Below the pieces are notes generated by a model. That model was not told the origin of the DNA, did no database searches, and worked only from the letters and a program-made list of their open reading frames with translations. Of a DNA stretch of 64,000 nt, positions 16,344 to 25,935 are shown piece after piece; within the stretch, counting starts at the first letter, position 1; every line of letters starts with the position of its first letter. The position numbers and the translations under genes were made by a program. Location of the stretch: NCBI GenBank assembly GCA_003220535.1, contig QHSU01000076.1, forward strand, positions 1 through 64,000. The letters run 5' to 3'. Source of the stretch: Candidatus Rokuibacteriota bacterium. GTDB taxonomy: Bacteria; Methylomirabilota; Methylomirabilia; Rokubacteriales; CSP1-6.

Positions 16344-18131
16344 TCACCGCCTCGCCTCGTACAGCAAGCACTGGTAGGGCGCCAGCGGCTCTGCGACTCC
16401 TGTTCCGCCGAAGCTCTCGGCGTCGCTGTCGAGCAGCACGCGCCAGGCCGGGGCCTCCAAGGTCAACGCCTGGGTCTTCGGGGTGAGGTTCGCGACGAGC
16501 TTCAGCTCGTCGCCACTCGTGGACGCGCGCGTCACGGTGAGCACGCCGGTCGCGGCGTCCCACGTCGTTCGCGCCAGCTCTTTGTCGCCGGTGCCGAGCG
16601 TCGGGTGCGTCCGGCGCAGCGTCAGCCAGCGGCGGTAGTACTCGCGCAATCCGCGGTGGCGAGGGGCCCCGGCGAGCGAGTGATTGAGCCGCGAGCTGAC
16701 GAAGGTGTTGGGCGCGTTGGGATCGGAGATGGGCCCACGCCAGGCGAATCGGCTCAGCTCGTCCGCCCGGCCGCGCCGCACAGCCTCGGCGAGGTTCTTG
16801 TCGAGAAACGAGGTGAAGAACTGGAAGCGCGCCGTCTCGCCGTACTCCTCGCCCATGAAGAGCAGCGGCACCGCTGGGGTCACGAACAGGAGACCGGCCG
16901 CGACCTTCACCGCCTCGAAGGGCAAGAGCGTGCCGAGCCGGTCGCCCTGGGCGCGGTTGCCGACCTGGTCGTGGTTCTGCAGACAGATGACGAAACGGTC
17001 GCCCGGCAGGTCGGCGCTCGGCGTTCCGCGGGGCCGTCCCCAGTATTCCGAGGGCTCGCCCTGGAACGCGAACCCCTGGGTGATCGCGCGCTCGAGCAGG
17101 TGCTCGGCGCCGAAGTCGACGTAGTAGCCCGCCGTCTCCCCGGTGAGCTGGCGGTGGAGCGCGTGGTGGAAGTCGTCCGACCAGACCGCGTCGAGACCGA
17201 GCCCGCCCGCGCTCGTGGGCAGCACGAGCCGCCGGTCGTTGTCGTGCGACTCGGCGACCACGTGAACCCGTCGGCCGACCCGCGCGGCTTCGCCCCGGAC
17301 TGCGTCGGCGAACTCGGTGAGGACGTGCACCGGGCTCGCGTCGTGGATCGAGTGGATCGCGTCGAGACGGAAGCCGTCGATGTGGAACTCGCTGACCCAC
17401 ATGCGCCCGTTCTCGATCACGTGACGGCGTGCGCCCTCGCTGCCCGTCCCGTCGTAGTTCACCGCCGGACCCCACGGGGTCGCGTAGCGGTCGGTGAAGT
17501 ACGGACCGAACTCGGCCAGGTAGTTCCCCTCGGGGCCGAGGTGGTTGTACACGACGTCGAGGAACACCGACAGGCCACGGGCGTGGCACGCATCGACGAG
17601 GAGGCGCAGACCGCGCGGCCCTCCGTAGGTGGACTGCGGCGCCCAGAGGTGCACGCCGTCGTAACCCCAGTTGCGCGAGCCCGGGAACTCGGCGATGGGC
17701 ATCAGCTCGAGCGCCGTCACGCCGAGGTCGACGAGCCGGGCGAGATGGGGAATGATGGCCTCGAAGGTGCCCGCGGGCGTGAAGGCCCCGACGTGAATCT
17801 CGTAGAAGACGAGCTCGCCGAGCGCATGGCCGCCGAACTCCTGGTCGGTCCAGACGAAACGGCTCGGGTCGACGACGACCGACGGGCCGTGGATACCTTC
17901 GGGCTGGAATCGCGACGCCGGGTCCGGCCGGTAGCGCGTGGCATCGAGCCGGTACTTGTAGCGGGCGCCCTCGGCCATGGCCTCGAGTGTCGCCTCGAAC
18001 AGGCCGCCCTCGCGCGCGGCGAGCGGCTCGGTAGCCCGGCCGTCGACCACCACGTCCACCGCCCGGCATCGGGGCGCCCAGACCCGAAAGGTGACGGCGC
18101 CCGCAGCAAGGCTTGCGCCGAGCCCGCTCAT
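16344..18131 (-). CDS. treZ: Malto-oligosyltrehalose trehalohydrolase
   Basis: 595 aa, GH13. There is an N-terminal CBM48-like beta domain (VTFRVWAPRCRAVDVVVDG). The barrel has ELMPIAEFPGSRNWGYDG, the nucleophile Asp in FHIDGFRLDAIHSI (about D257), the acid/base Glu in VHVVAESHDND (about E294) and LQNHDQVGNRA. It releases trehalose from maltooligosyl-trehalose. The partner TreY is not in the window. I start at the ATG at 18131; the ATG at 18152 would overlap the divergent GH57 start codon. It opens away from the glucan operon. Confidence 0.93.
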   Translation of the reverse strand: MSGLGASLAAGAVTFRVWAPRCRAVDVVVDGRATEPLAAREGGLFEATLEAMAEGARYKYRLDATRYRPDPASRFQPEGIHGPSVVVDPSRFVWTDQEFGGHALGELVFYEIHVGAFTPAGTFEAIIPHLARLVDLGVTALELMPIAEFPGSRNWGYDGVHLWAPQSTYGGPRGLRLLVDACHARGLSVFLDVVYNHLGPEGNYLAEFGPYFTDRYATPWGPAVNYDGTGSEGARRHVIENGRMWVSEFHIDGFRLDAIHSIHDASPVHVLTEFADAVRGEAARVGRRVHVVAESHDNDRRLVLPTSAGGLGLDAVWSDDFHHALHRQLTGETAGYYVDFGAEHLLERAITQGFAFQGEPSEYWGRPRGTPSADLPGDRFVICLQNHDQVGNRAQGDRLGTLLPFEAVKVAAGLLFVTPAVPLLFMGEEYGETARFQFFTSFLDKNLAEAVRRGRADELSRFAWRGPISDPNAPNTFVSSRLNHSLAGAPRHRGLREYYRRWLTLRRTHPTLGTGDKELARTTWDAATGVLTVTRASTSGDELKLVANLTPKTQALTLEAPAWRVLLDSDAESFGGTGVAEPLAPYQCLLYEARR

Positions 18132-18150
18132 ACGGTCCAATGAAGACCCC

Positions 18151-19851
18151 ATGACATCACCGTTCGCCCTGGTACTTCACACCCATCTTCCGATGGTGGT
18201 CAATCACGGCCGGTGGCCCCACGGCAGCGACTGGCTCTGTGAGGCGGCGTTCGAGTGCTACCTGCCGCTGCTCGAGACGGCGCATCGGTTGGTGGCCGAC
18301 GGAATCTCCCCCAAATGGACGATCAATCTCTCGCCGGTGCTGACGGAGCAGCTCGCCTCGCCCGAGTTCCAGAAGGAGCTATCCTTTTATCACGATAATG
18401 TCCGGCGCGCTTGCGCCGAATCACGGGATCACTTCGCCCGCGAAGGCCAGAAGGACATCGTACGCCTGACGCACTTCTGGGAGGAGTTCTTCGAGCGGAT
18501 GTGGGAGATGCACCGGCGGATCGGCGGCGACATCCCCGGGACCTTCGCCGACCTCCAGCGGGCGGGCCACGTGGAGATCATCACCTGCGCGGCGACCCAT
18601 GGCTACCTGCCGCTGCTCTCGCGCGACGAGTCGATCCACTTGCAGCTCCGCACCGCCGTCGAGACCCACCGGCGGCACTTCGGCCGGGCGCCGCGTGGCA
18701 TCTGGCTCCCGGAATGCGCGTATCGGCCGCGTTACGAGTGGACGCCCCCGACCGGGCGCGACAGCGGTCGCGACCGGCGCGTGCGGCCCGGTATCGAAGA
18801 GCTGCTGGCCGAGCACGGGCTCGAGTATTTCATCGCCGATGCCCACCTGGTCGCCGCGGGCCAGCCGATCTTCCTCTACCGCGACTACATCCCCCTCAAA
18901 GGAGGCCAGAACGAGCCGGTGGCGACGATCCCATCCACCGAGGCCCGGTCACCCTACGAGCCCTACCGGGTCGCCTCCCGGGGGGGCACCGGCCAGGCCG
19001 TCGCCTTCTTTCGCGATCCGCGGACCACGCTCCAGGTGTGGAGCCGCGCGCACGGCTACCCCGGCGAGTACGCGTACCTCGAGTTCCACAAGAAGCACTT
19101 CCCCGGCGGCCTCAGGTTCTGGCGGATCACCGACAATCTGGGCGACTTCGGCACCAAGGCGGTGTACGACCCCGGGCTGGCTGCCCAGAAGGTCGCCCTC
19201 CAGGCGAGCCACTTCGCCGAGCTCGTGAAGGACACGCTGGCGCACGCGAGCGTCAAGGGTCCCGCCCTCGTCTGCTCGCCGTACGACGCGGAGCTGTTCG
19301 GCCACTGGTGGTTCGAGGGGCCGCTCTGGCTCGAGCAGGCCGCGCGCGAGATGGCGCGGAAGGACGTGTCGCGGATGACGCTCGGCGAAGCGCTCCAGTC
19401 GGTGCCGCCGCGGACGACGCTCGCGCTGCCGGAGGGCTCGTGGGGCGAAGGGGGCGACCACCGCGTGTGGCTCAATCGCGACACCGAGTGGACCTGGGAC
19501 CGGGTCTACAGCGCCGAGGCCGAGTGGGTCGGGCATCTGGCGCGGCTCGCCGGCGCCGACCGGCCCGAGCTCCGTCGCGTGCTCGCCCAGGCGACGCGCG
19601 AGCTGCTGCTGCTCCAGTCCTCCGACTGGCAGTTCCTGATCACGACGGGCACCGCGTCGGACTACGCGGAGCGACGGGTCGCCGAGCACTACGCGGAGTT
19701 CAAGCGACTGTGCGAGATGGCGCGGGCCCTCGAGGCGGGCGACACGCTCTCGGCCGACGCCGCGCACTCGCTGGAGCGGCTCGAGCGCGACGACTTCTGC
19801 TTCCCGAACCTCGATCCCGCCTGGGGTCTCGGGGCGCCGACGGCCAGTTGA
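18151..19851 (+). CDS. GH57 1,4-alpha-glucan branching enzyme
   Basis: 566 aa. It starts with the GH57 N-terminus FALVLHTHLPMVV. The nucleophile Glu lies in GIWLPECAYRP (E188) and the catalytic Asp in SPYDAELFGHWWFEGP (D379). A DUF1957-like C-terminal helical region follows. The size and motifs fit the Thermus/Thermococcus-type branching enzyme that forms alpha-1,6 links in glycogen. It is the first gene of the plus-strand operon with glgC, the DUF3536 gene and glgE. No GH13 GlgB is seen here, so this may be the main branching activity. Confidence 0.9.
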   Translation: MTSPFALVLHTHLPMVVNHGRWPHGSDWLCEAAFECYLPLLETAHRLVADGISPKWTINLSPVLTEQLASPEFQKELSFYHDNVRRACAESRDHFAREGQKDIVRLTHFWEEFFERMWEMHRRIGGDIPGTFADLQRAGHVEIITCAATHGYLPLLSRDESIHLQLRTAVETHRRHFGRAPRGIWLPECAYRPRYEWTPPTGRDSGRDRRVRPGIEELLAEHGLEYFIADAHLVAAGQPIFLYRDYIPLKGGQNEPVATIPSTEARSPYEPYRVASRGGTGQAVAFFRDPRTTLQVWSRAHGYPGEYAYLEFHKKHFPGGLRFWRITDNLGDFGTKAVYDPGLAAQKVALQASHFAELVKDTLAHASVKGPALVCSPYDAELFGHWWFEGPLWLEQAAREMARKDVSRMTLGEALQSVPPRTTLALPEGSWGEGGDHRVWLNRDTEWTWDRVYSAEAEWVGHLARLAGADRPELRRVLAQATRELLLLQSSDWQFLITTGTASDYAERRVAEHYAEFKRLCEMARALEAGDTLSADAAHSLERLERDDFCFPNLDPAWGLGAPTAS

Positions 19852-19856
19852 GGGCG

Positions 19857-21098
19857 ATGCCGCGGCGCGCGCGCCTCCTCGCGATGATCATGGCCGGCGG
19901 CCGTGGCGAGCGCCTGCAGCCCCTCACCCGAGAGCGCTCGAAGTCGGCCGTGCCCTTCGGGGGTCGTCACCGGTTGATCGACTTCGTGCTCTCGAACTTC
20001 ATGAATTCGGACATGCCCTCGCTCTACGTCCTCGTGCAGTACAAGGCGCAGTCGCTGATCGAGCACCTGCGCCTGGCCTGGCGCACGAGCGGCCTGCTCC
20101 CCGACTTCTTCGTGACGGTCGTGCCGCCGCAGATGCGGGTGGGCGTCGCCTGGTACCGCGGCACGGCCGACGCCGTCCTCCAGAACCTGAACCTCATCGA
20201 CGACTTCAACGCCGACGTCGTCGCCGTCTTCGGCTCCGACCACGTCTACCGGATGGACGTGAACCAGATGCTCGCCTTTCACCAGGAATCGGGCGCCGAC
20301 GCGACGATCGCCGCCCGGCCCGTGCCGCTGGCAGACGCCCGCCAGTTCGGCGTGCTGGGTGTGGATCGCGCGGGGCGGGTCGTCCACTTCGAGGAAAAGC
20401 CCGCGAGCCCCGTGCCGCTGCCCGACGATCCCGAGCGCGCGCTCGTCTCGATGGGGAACTACATCTTCTCCCGCCAGCCGCTCGTCGACGCGCTCGTCGC
20501 CGACGCACGGCGCTCGACCGAGCACGACTTCGGCCGCTCGATCATCCCGGAGATGGTCCCGGCCGGGCGCATCTTCGCCTACGACTTCCAGCGGAACGAG
20601 GTGTCGGGGGTGAAGCCCTACGAAGAGCAGGACTACTGGCGCGACGTCGGCACGATCCCCGCCTACTGGGAGGCCCACATGGACCTCCTGGGCGAGTCCC
20701 CGCGCTTCGACCTCGACAACCGCCTCTGGCCGATCCGCAGCGCCCATCACGCCGGGCCGGCGGCCCGCTTCATCGGAGGCGACGTCGACAACGCGCAGGT
20801 CGGCGAGGCGTCCCTGGTCAAGCGCGCGGTCATCCGCAACTCGATCCTCGGCCGATCCGTGTGGGTCAACGAGGGCGCGGTGATCGAGGACTCGATCGTC
20901 ATGGACCACACGACCGTCGGTAAGGGCGCACGACTCCGGCGCGCCATCATCGACCGGTTCAACATCGTTCCCGCCGACGCCGAGATCGGGCACGACAGTG
21001 CCGCCGATCGCCGTCACTACCACGTCGACGCTTCGGGGCTCGTGGTGGTGCCGCGGGGCGGCCGGCGCGACTTCTTGCGAGGGCTGGAGGAATTTTGA
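19857..21098 (+). CDS. glgC: Glucose-1-phosphate adenylyltransferase
   Basis: 413 aa. The N-terminal nucleotidyltransferase has MIMAGGRGERLQPLT, the FVLSNFMNS block, AWYRGTADAVLQN and VVAVFGSDHVYRMD. A C-terminal left-handed beta-helix follows (NSILGRSVWVNEGAVIEDSI). It makes ADP-glucose from glucose-1-phosphate and ATP, the committed step of glycogen synthesis. It starts 5 bases after the branching enzyme stop and overlaps the next gene by 4 bases. Confidence 0.95.
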   Translation: MPRRARLLAMIMAGGRGERLQPLTRERSKSAVPFGGRHRLIDFVLSNFMNSDMPSLYVLVQYKAQSLIEHLRLAWRTSGLLPDFFVTVVPPQMRVGVAWYRGTADAVLQNLNLIDDFNADVVAVFGSDHVYRMDVNQMLAFHQESGADATIAARPVPLADARQFGVLGVDRAGRVVHFEEKPASPVPLPDDPERALVSMGNYIFSRQPLVDALVADARRSTEHDFGRSIIPEMVPAGRIFAYDFQRNEVSGVKPYEEQDYWRDVGTIPAYWEAHMDLLGESPRFDLDNRLWPIRSAHHAGPAARFIGGDVDNAQVGEASLVKRAVIRNSILGRSVWVNEGAVIEDSIVMDHTTVGKGARLRRAIIDRFNIVPADAEIGHDSAADRRHYHVDASGLVVVPRGGRRDFLRGLEEF

Positions 21099-23476
21099 AC
21101 CGCGCGATCGCCATCCACGGCCACTTCTACCAGCCACCGCGCGAGAACCCCTGGCTCGAGTCGGTGGAAGTCCAGGATTCGGCCGCGCCGTACCACGACT
21201 GGAACGAACGGGTGACCGCCGAGTGCTACGCGCCGAACACCGCCGCGCGGCGCGTCGACGAGCAGAACCGGGTCCTCGACATCGTCAACAACTTCGAGAA
21301 GATCTCGTTCAACATCGGCCCGACCCTCTTCGCCTGGCTCGAGCGTCACCGCCCCGACGTGTACGCGAAGATCGTCGAGGCCGACCGGGCGAGCGTCGCG
21401 GCCCGCGGAGGCCACGGGAACGCGATCGGGCAGGTCTACAACCACATGATCATGCCGCTGGCCACGCGCCGCGACAAGGTCACGCAGGTGCGCTGGGGCA
21501 TCGACGACTTCCGCGCGCGGTTCGGGCGCGAGCCCGAAGGGCTCTGGCTGCCGGAGACCGCCGTCGACAACGAGTCGCTCGCGGTGCTGGCCGAGGAGGG
21601 CGTGAAGTTCACCATCCTGGCGCCGCATCAGGCGGCCCGAGTGCGGCCGCTCGGCACCGAGCCGTGGGCGGAGACGGCCGACGGGATCGACCCGAGCCGC
21701 GCCTATCTCTGGCGGGGCCCCCGCGGGCTCACGCTGGCGATCTTCTTCTACGAGGGGCCCATCTCGCGCGCGATCGCGTTCGAGCGGCTGCTCGACCGCG
21801 CCGAGAACCTCGTCGCGTGGCTCAACGCGGCCTTCTCCGACGAGCGCACGTGGCCGCAGCTCATCCACTGCGCTACCGACGGTGAGACCTACGGGCACCA
21901 TAGCCGCTTCGGCGAGATGGCGCTGGCGGCGGCGGTCCAGCAGATCGAGGCCGAGGGGACGGTGACGCTCACGAACTACGGCGCCTTCCTGGCGGCGAAC
22001 CCGCCCACCCACGAGGTCGAGATCCGCGAGCGGACCTCGTGGAGCTGCGCCCACGGCATCGAGCGTTGGCGGGCCGACTGCGGGTGCCGCACCCGCGGCG
22101 ACTGGCACCAGCGCTGGCGCGCCCCGCTCCGGGAAGCCCTCGACTGGCTTCGCGACCAGATCGATCCGTTCTTCGAGGCGCGCGCCTCGGCCTACCTCAA
22201 GGACCCGTGGGCCGCCCGCGACGCCTACGTCGCCGTCGTCCTCGACCGGAGCGCCGAGCGGCTCGACACATTCTTCGCCGTCCACGCCCGCGCGCCGCTC
22301 GACGCGGCCGGGCGCGTCGAGGCGCGGCGGCTCCTCGAGCTGCAGCGCAACCGCCTCCTCATGTACACCTCGTGCGGCTGGTTCTTCGACGAGATCTCGG
22401 CGATCGAGCCCGTGCAGATCCTCCGGTACGCCGCGATGGCGCTCCAGTACCTCACCGACCTGGGCGGGAGCCGCCTCGAGGACGAGTTCATCCGGCGGCT
22501 CGGCGCGGCGCCGAGCAACGTGGCGGAGCTGCGCGACGGTGCCGAGGTCTACCGCCGCCTGGTGCGGCCGACCGTCGTCAGCCTCCCCCGTGTTGTGGTG
22601 CACTACGCGATCACCGGCTTCCTCGAGACGTACGACGCGGACGCCCGCGTCTACGCCTACCGCGTGCAGCGCCTCGACGAGGCCCGCGAGGCCTCCGACG
22701 GGACGGCCATCCGAATCGCGCACGTGCGCGTGAGCTCCGAGATCACGGGCGAGGCGCGCGACATGATGTACGCCCTGCTCCACTTCGGCGGCCACGACTT
22801 CTCCTGCGGCATCCGCGTCTGGGAAGACCGCGCGGTCTACGACGCCATGAAGGCGGATCTGCTCGACCGGTTCGCGCGGCAGAGCGTCGCCGACCTCGTC
22901 CGCGGGCTCGACGAGCACTTCCCGGGCGGGCACTCGTCGCTGAGCCATCTCTTCCTGGACGAGCGGCGGCGGATGCTAGCGGACCTCATCCGGGCCACGC
23001 TCGAGAAGCACGAGGAGACGTACCGCCGGATTTGGGAGGAGAACCGGAAGCTCGTGCACTACCTTCGCGAGGTGGACGCCCCGATTCCCGAGGCGCTCGC
23101 CCTCGTGGCGCGCCACGTGCTGGAGCAGCAGATCGCCACCGAGCTCGAGCCGCTGCCGGCGCTCGGCGCGATCCCGGATCGCGTCTTCGCCATCGCCGAC
23201 GAGGCGCAGGCCCTCGGGCTGACCCTCGATCTGTCACCCCTGCGGTTCCTCATGCATCGCGCTGTCGGCCAGGCCATCGACGCGATCGCCGAGTCGCCGA
23301 CGAGCGAGCGCGTCGCCCGGGCGACCGCCCTCATCGAGGGCGCGCGGCGTCTCGGCATTCGGTACGGGCACTGGGCGACCCAGAACCGCTTCTTCCAGCT
23401 CTGGCGCGAGCGGCCGGACGCGCGCGACGTCCTGCGGCCGCTCGCGACCACGCTCGGCTTCAATCTCGCCGCATGA
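21095..23476 (+). CDS. GH57 family protein with DUF3536
   Basis: 793 aa. The N-terminal GH57 barrel (IAIHGHFYQPPRENPWLE) has a probable nucleophile Glu in GLWLPETAVDNE and the acid candidate in CATDGETYGHH. A long C-terminal helical DUF3536 region follows. Such proteins regularly sit beside glycogen genes but have no settled reaction; an alpha-glucan-acting hydrolase or transferase is likely. The start is a TTG overlapping the glgC stop (TTGA), so translation is coupled. Confidence 0.85.
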   Translation: MNRAIAIHGHFYQPPRENPWLESVEVQDSAAPYHDWNERVTAECYAPNTAARRVDEQNRVLDIVNNFEKISFNIGPTLFAWLERHRPDVYAKIVEADRASVAARGGHGNAIGQVYNHMIMPLATRRDKVTQVRWGIDDFRARFGREPEGLWLPETAVDNESLAVLAEEGVKFTILAPHQAARVRPLGTEPWAETADGIDPSRAYLWRGPRGLTLAIFFYEGPISRAIAFERLLDRAENLVAWLNAAFSDERTWPQLIHCATDGETYGHHSRFGEMALAAAVQQIEAEGTVTLTNYGAFLAANPPTHEVEIRERTSWSCAHGIERWRADCGCRTRGDWHQRWRAPLREALDWLRDQIDPFFEARASAYLKDPWAARDAYVAVVLDRSAERLDTFFAVHARAPLDAAGRVEARRLLELQRNRLLMYTSCGWFFDEISAIEPVQILRYAAMALQYLTDLGGSRLEDEFIRRLGAAPSNVAELRDGAEVYRRLVRPTVVSLPRVVVHYAITGFLETYDADARVYAYRVQRLDEAREASDGTAIRIAHVRVSSEITGEARDMMYALLHFGGHDFSCGIRVWEDRAVYDAMKADLLDRFARQSVADLVRGLDEHFPGGHSSLSHLFLDERRRMLADLIRATLEKHEETYRRIWEENRKLVHYLREVDAPIPEALALVARHVLEQQIATELEPLPALGAIPDRVFAIADEAQALGLTLDLSPLRFLMHRAVGQAIDAIAESPTSERVARATALIEGARRLGIRYGHWATQNRFFQLWRERPDARDVLRPLATTLGFNLAA

Positions 23477-23483
23477 GCCAGCC

Positions 23484-25442
23484 ATGATCGCACGCTTGAT
23501 CGACGCGCCGCGCCGGACGGTCGTCATCGAGAGCGTCGCGCCGACCGTGGACTGCGGACGCTACGCCGTCAAACGCGAGGTCGGAGCGGTCTTCGAGGTC
23601 TCGGCCGACATCTTCAAGGACGGGCACGACCTGCTGGTGGCCTATCTGAAGTACCGGCGCGCCGGCGAGCGCGCGTGGCGCGAGACGCCGATGCGCCACG
23701 TCGACAACGACCGCTGGGCGGGCGCCTTCACGCTCGAGGTGATCGGCCGCTACCACTACACGATCGAAGCGCTCGCGGAGCCCTTCCGCTCGTGGCTCGC
23801 CGACCTCGAGAAGCGCCATGCCGGCGGTCAGGACCTCGCGAGCGCCCTCGGCGAAGGCCTGGCACTGATCCGCGCCGCGGCGGAGCGGGAGCCCGCCGCC
23901 GATCGCCGCGCGCTCTCGGCGTACGCCGATCGTATCGAGCGGGCCGGGACGCCGGCGGAGGCCGTGGCCCTGGCCGGCGAGGTCGAGCTGGGCGCCCTGA
24001 TGGCCCGTCACATCGATCGGTCGGAGGCGACGTGGGCCGAACGCGAGCTCGAGGTCGTCGTCGACCGCGAGCGAGCGAGGTTCGCCGCGTGGTACGAGTT
24101 CTTCCCACGCTCGGGCGTCGCCGTCGACCGCAGCGCCACCTTCAAGGAGGCCGAGGCGCAGCTCGGGCGCGCCGCGGCGATGGGCTTCGACGTCGTCTAC
24201 CTGCCGCCGATCCACCCCATCGGACGGGCCCACCGCAAGGGGCGCAACAACGCCCTGGTCGCGGCGCCCGGCGACCCCGGGAGCCCGTGGGCGATCGGCA
24301 GCACGGACGGCGGGTTCACGGCCGTCCATCCGGACCTCGGCACCCTTGACGATTTCGACCGGTTCGTCGAGGCCGCGCGCCGGCTCGGGCTCGAGGTCGC
24401 GCTCGACTTCGCGATCCAGTGCTCGCCCGATCATCCCTGGGTCCACGAGCATCCGGAGTGGTTCTTCCACCGGCCCGACGGCACGATCAAGTACGCGGAG
24501 AACCCACCGAAGAAGTACCAGGACATCTATCCGCTGAACTTCCAGTGCCAGGACGCGCGGTCGCTCTGGGAGGAGATGCGGCGGATCCTCGAGTTCTGGA
24601 TCGGCCACGGCGTCCACACGTTCCGCGTGGACAATCCTCACACGAAGCCCGTGAAATTCTGGGAGTGGGTGATCCGCGCCGTTCAGGACGCGCACCCCGA
24701 GGTGATCTTCCTCGCCGAGGCCTTCACCCGGCCCAAGATGATGAAGGCGCTCGGCAAGGCCGGCTTCAGCCAGTCCTACACCTACTTCACGTGGCGCAAC
24801 GAGAAGCAGGAGCTGATCGATTACCTCACCGAGATCACCGCGCCGCCGGTGGCCGAGTACTTTCGCGGCAACCTCTGGCCGAACACGCCCGACATCCTCC
24901 ACGAGACGCTCCAGCGCGGCGGGCGCCCGGCCTTCAAGATGCGGTTGGCACTCGCCGCCACGCTCTCCTCCCTCTACGGCATCTACGCCGGGTACGAGCT
25001 CTGCGAGAACGTGGCCCGCGAGCCGGGATCCGAGGAGTACCTGAACTCCGAGAAGTACGAGTACAAGGTGCGCGACTGGGACGCGCCCGGGAACCTCGTG
25101 GGCTACGTGACGCGGATCAACCGGATCCGCCGCGAGAACCGCGCGCTACACCTCTACCGGAACCTTCGCTTCTTCGGGTCGGACGACCCGAACGTCCTCT
25201 TCTACGCCAAGATGACGCCCGAGCGCGACAATCTCGTCTTCGTGGCCGCGAACCTCGATCCCTTCGCCACGCACGCGGGCCTGGTGGACGTGCCGATCGC
25301 CGAGCTCGGCATCGGCGAGCATCAGGCCTACCGGATGCACGAGCTGATCACCGACCGGTGGTTCGAGTGGCACGGGCCGCGCGGCTACGTGGAGCTGAAC
25401 CCGGACGCCGAGCCCGCGCAGATCTTCGCCCTTCACCGCTGA
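23484..25442 (+). CDS. glgE: Alpha-1,4-glucan:maltose-1-phosphate maltosyltransferase
   Basis: 652 aa, GH13_3. It has an N-terminal domain, a helical insert at about residues 100-200, then the barrel with FDVVYLPPIHPIG. The nucleophile Asp lies in HTFRVDNPHTKP (D383) and the Glu in IFLAEAFTRP (E412), matching the Streptomyces GlgE positions in spacing. It elongates alpha-1,4-glucan from maltose-1-phosphate. The donor-making enzymes (GlgM, or TreS with Pep2) are not in the window. It ends the operon and overlaps the 3' end of the convergent gene by 10 bases. Confidence 0.95.
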   Translation: MIARLIDAPRRTVVIESVAPTVDCGRYAVKREVGAVFEVSADIFKDGHDLLVAYLKYRRAGERAWRETPMRHVDNDRWAGAFTLEVIGRYHYTIEALAEPFRSWLADLEKRHAGGQDLASALGEGLALIRAAAEREPAADRRALSAYADRIERAGTPAEAVALAGEVELGALMARHIDRSEATWAERELEVVVDRERARFAAWYEFFPRSGVAVDRSATFKEAEAQLGRAAAMGFDVVYLPPIHPIGRAHRKGRNNALVAAPGDPGSPWAIGSTDGGFTAVHPDLGTLDDFDRFVEAARRLGLEVALDFAIQCSPDHPWVHEHPEWFFHRPDGTIKYAENPPKKYQDIYPLNFQCQDARSLWEEMRRILEFWIGHGVHTFRVDNPHTKPVKFWEWVIRAVQDAHPEVIFLAEAFTRPKMMKALGKAGFSQSYTYFTWRNEKQELIDYLTEITAPPVAEYFRGNLWPNTPDILHETLQRGGRPAFKMRLALAATLSSLYGIYAGYELCENVAREPGSEEYLNSEKYEYKVRDWDAPGNLVGYVTRINRIRRENRALHLYRNLRFFGSDDPNVLFYAKMTPERDNLVFVAANLDPFATHAGLVDVPIAELGIGEHQAYRMHELITDRWFEWHGPRGYVELNPDAEPAQIFALHR

Positions 25443-25933
25443 GGCGACGGGCGGGTCGGCGGCGTCTGGGCCGCTGGCGGCTGGGGCGGCGTGAAGATCA
25501 TGGCGACCACGCCATGACCGTCCTTGTCGAAGTAGACGAGCAGCCCTTCCTCGTAGAGGAAGAACTCCTGGTCGCCCTCCTTGCCGACGCGGGCCGGCGG
25601 ACCCCAGCCGTCCAGAACGAGTTTGCGGTTGAAGATCTCGTGCTTGGGCTCGAGCCGGAACGTGCGCACGATCTCCTTGCGGTAGCCCGCGGGGGCCAGG
25701 ATTCCGAAGTCGACGGTCATCCTCAGGATGCCGGCGGGCGCCTGGGCGCCCTCGTACAGCCACTGGACGGCGTCGTACCCCTCGACCTTCTGGACCGTCT
25801 CCTTCGTCGGCGCGCCGTAGCGAGCGCGGACCGCCGCCTGATTGGTCTCGCCCGGCGTGATCCGACCCCACTCCGACGCCGCGACGGGAGCCGCCAGGAG
25901 GAGCACGAGCGCCAGGACCCGAAGTGCTCGCAC
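25433..25933 (-). CDS. Periplasmic protein, BamE/SmpA-like pattern
   Basis: 166 aa from the GTG at 25933. A clear signal peptide (LALVLLLAAPVAASEWG) precedes a mature domain with ITPGETNQAAVRARYGAP, the 'G-x-T-xx-E-V-xxx-x-G-x-P' pattern seen in BamE-like and DUF2845-like small envelope proteins. Further beta-rich segments follow (FFLYEEGLLVYFDKDG) and a Pro-rich tail. The exact family was not recognised. It lies 2 bases after the gamma-glutamyltransferase stop on the same strand. Confidence 0.65.
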   Translation of the reverse strand: MRALRVLALVLLLAAPVAASEWGRITPGETNQAAVRARYGAPTKETVQKVEGYDAVQWLYEGAQAPAGILRMTVDFGILAPAGYRKEIVRTFRLEPKHEIFNRKLVLDGWGPPARVGKEGDQEFFLYEEGLLVYFDKDGHGVVAMIFTPPQPPAAQTPPTRPSPQR

Positions 25934-25935
25934 GG

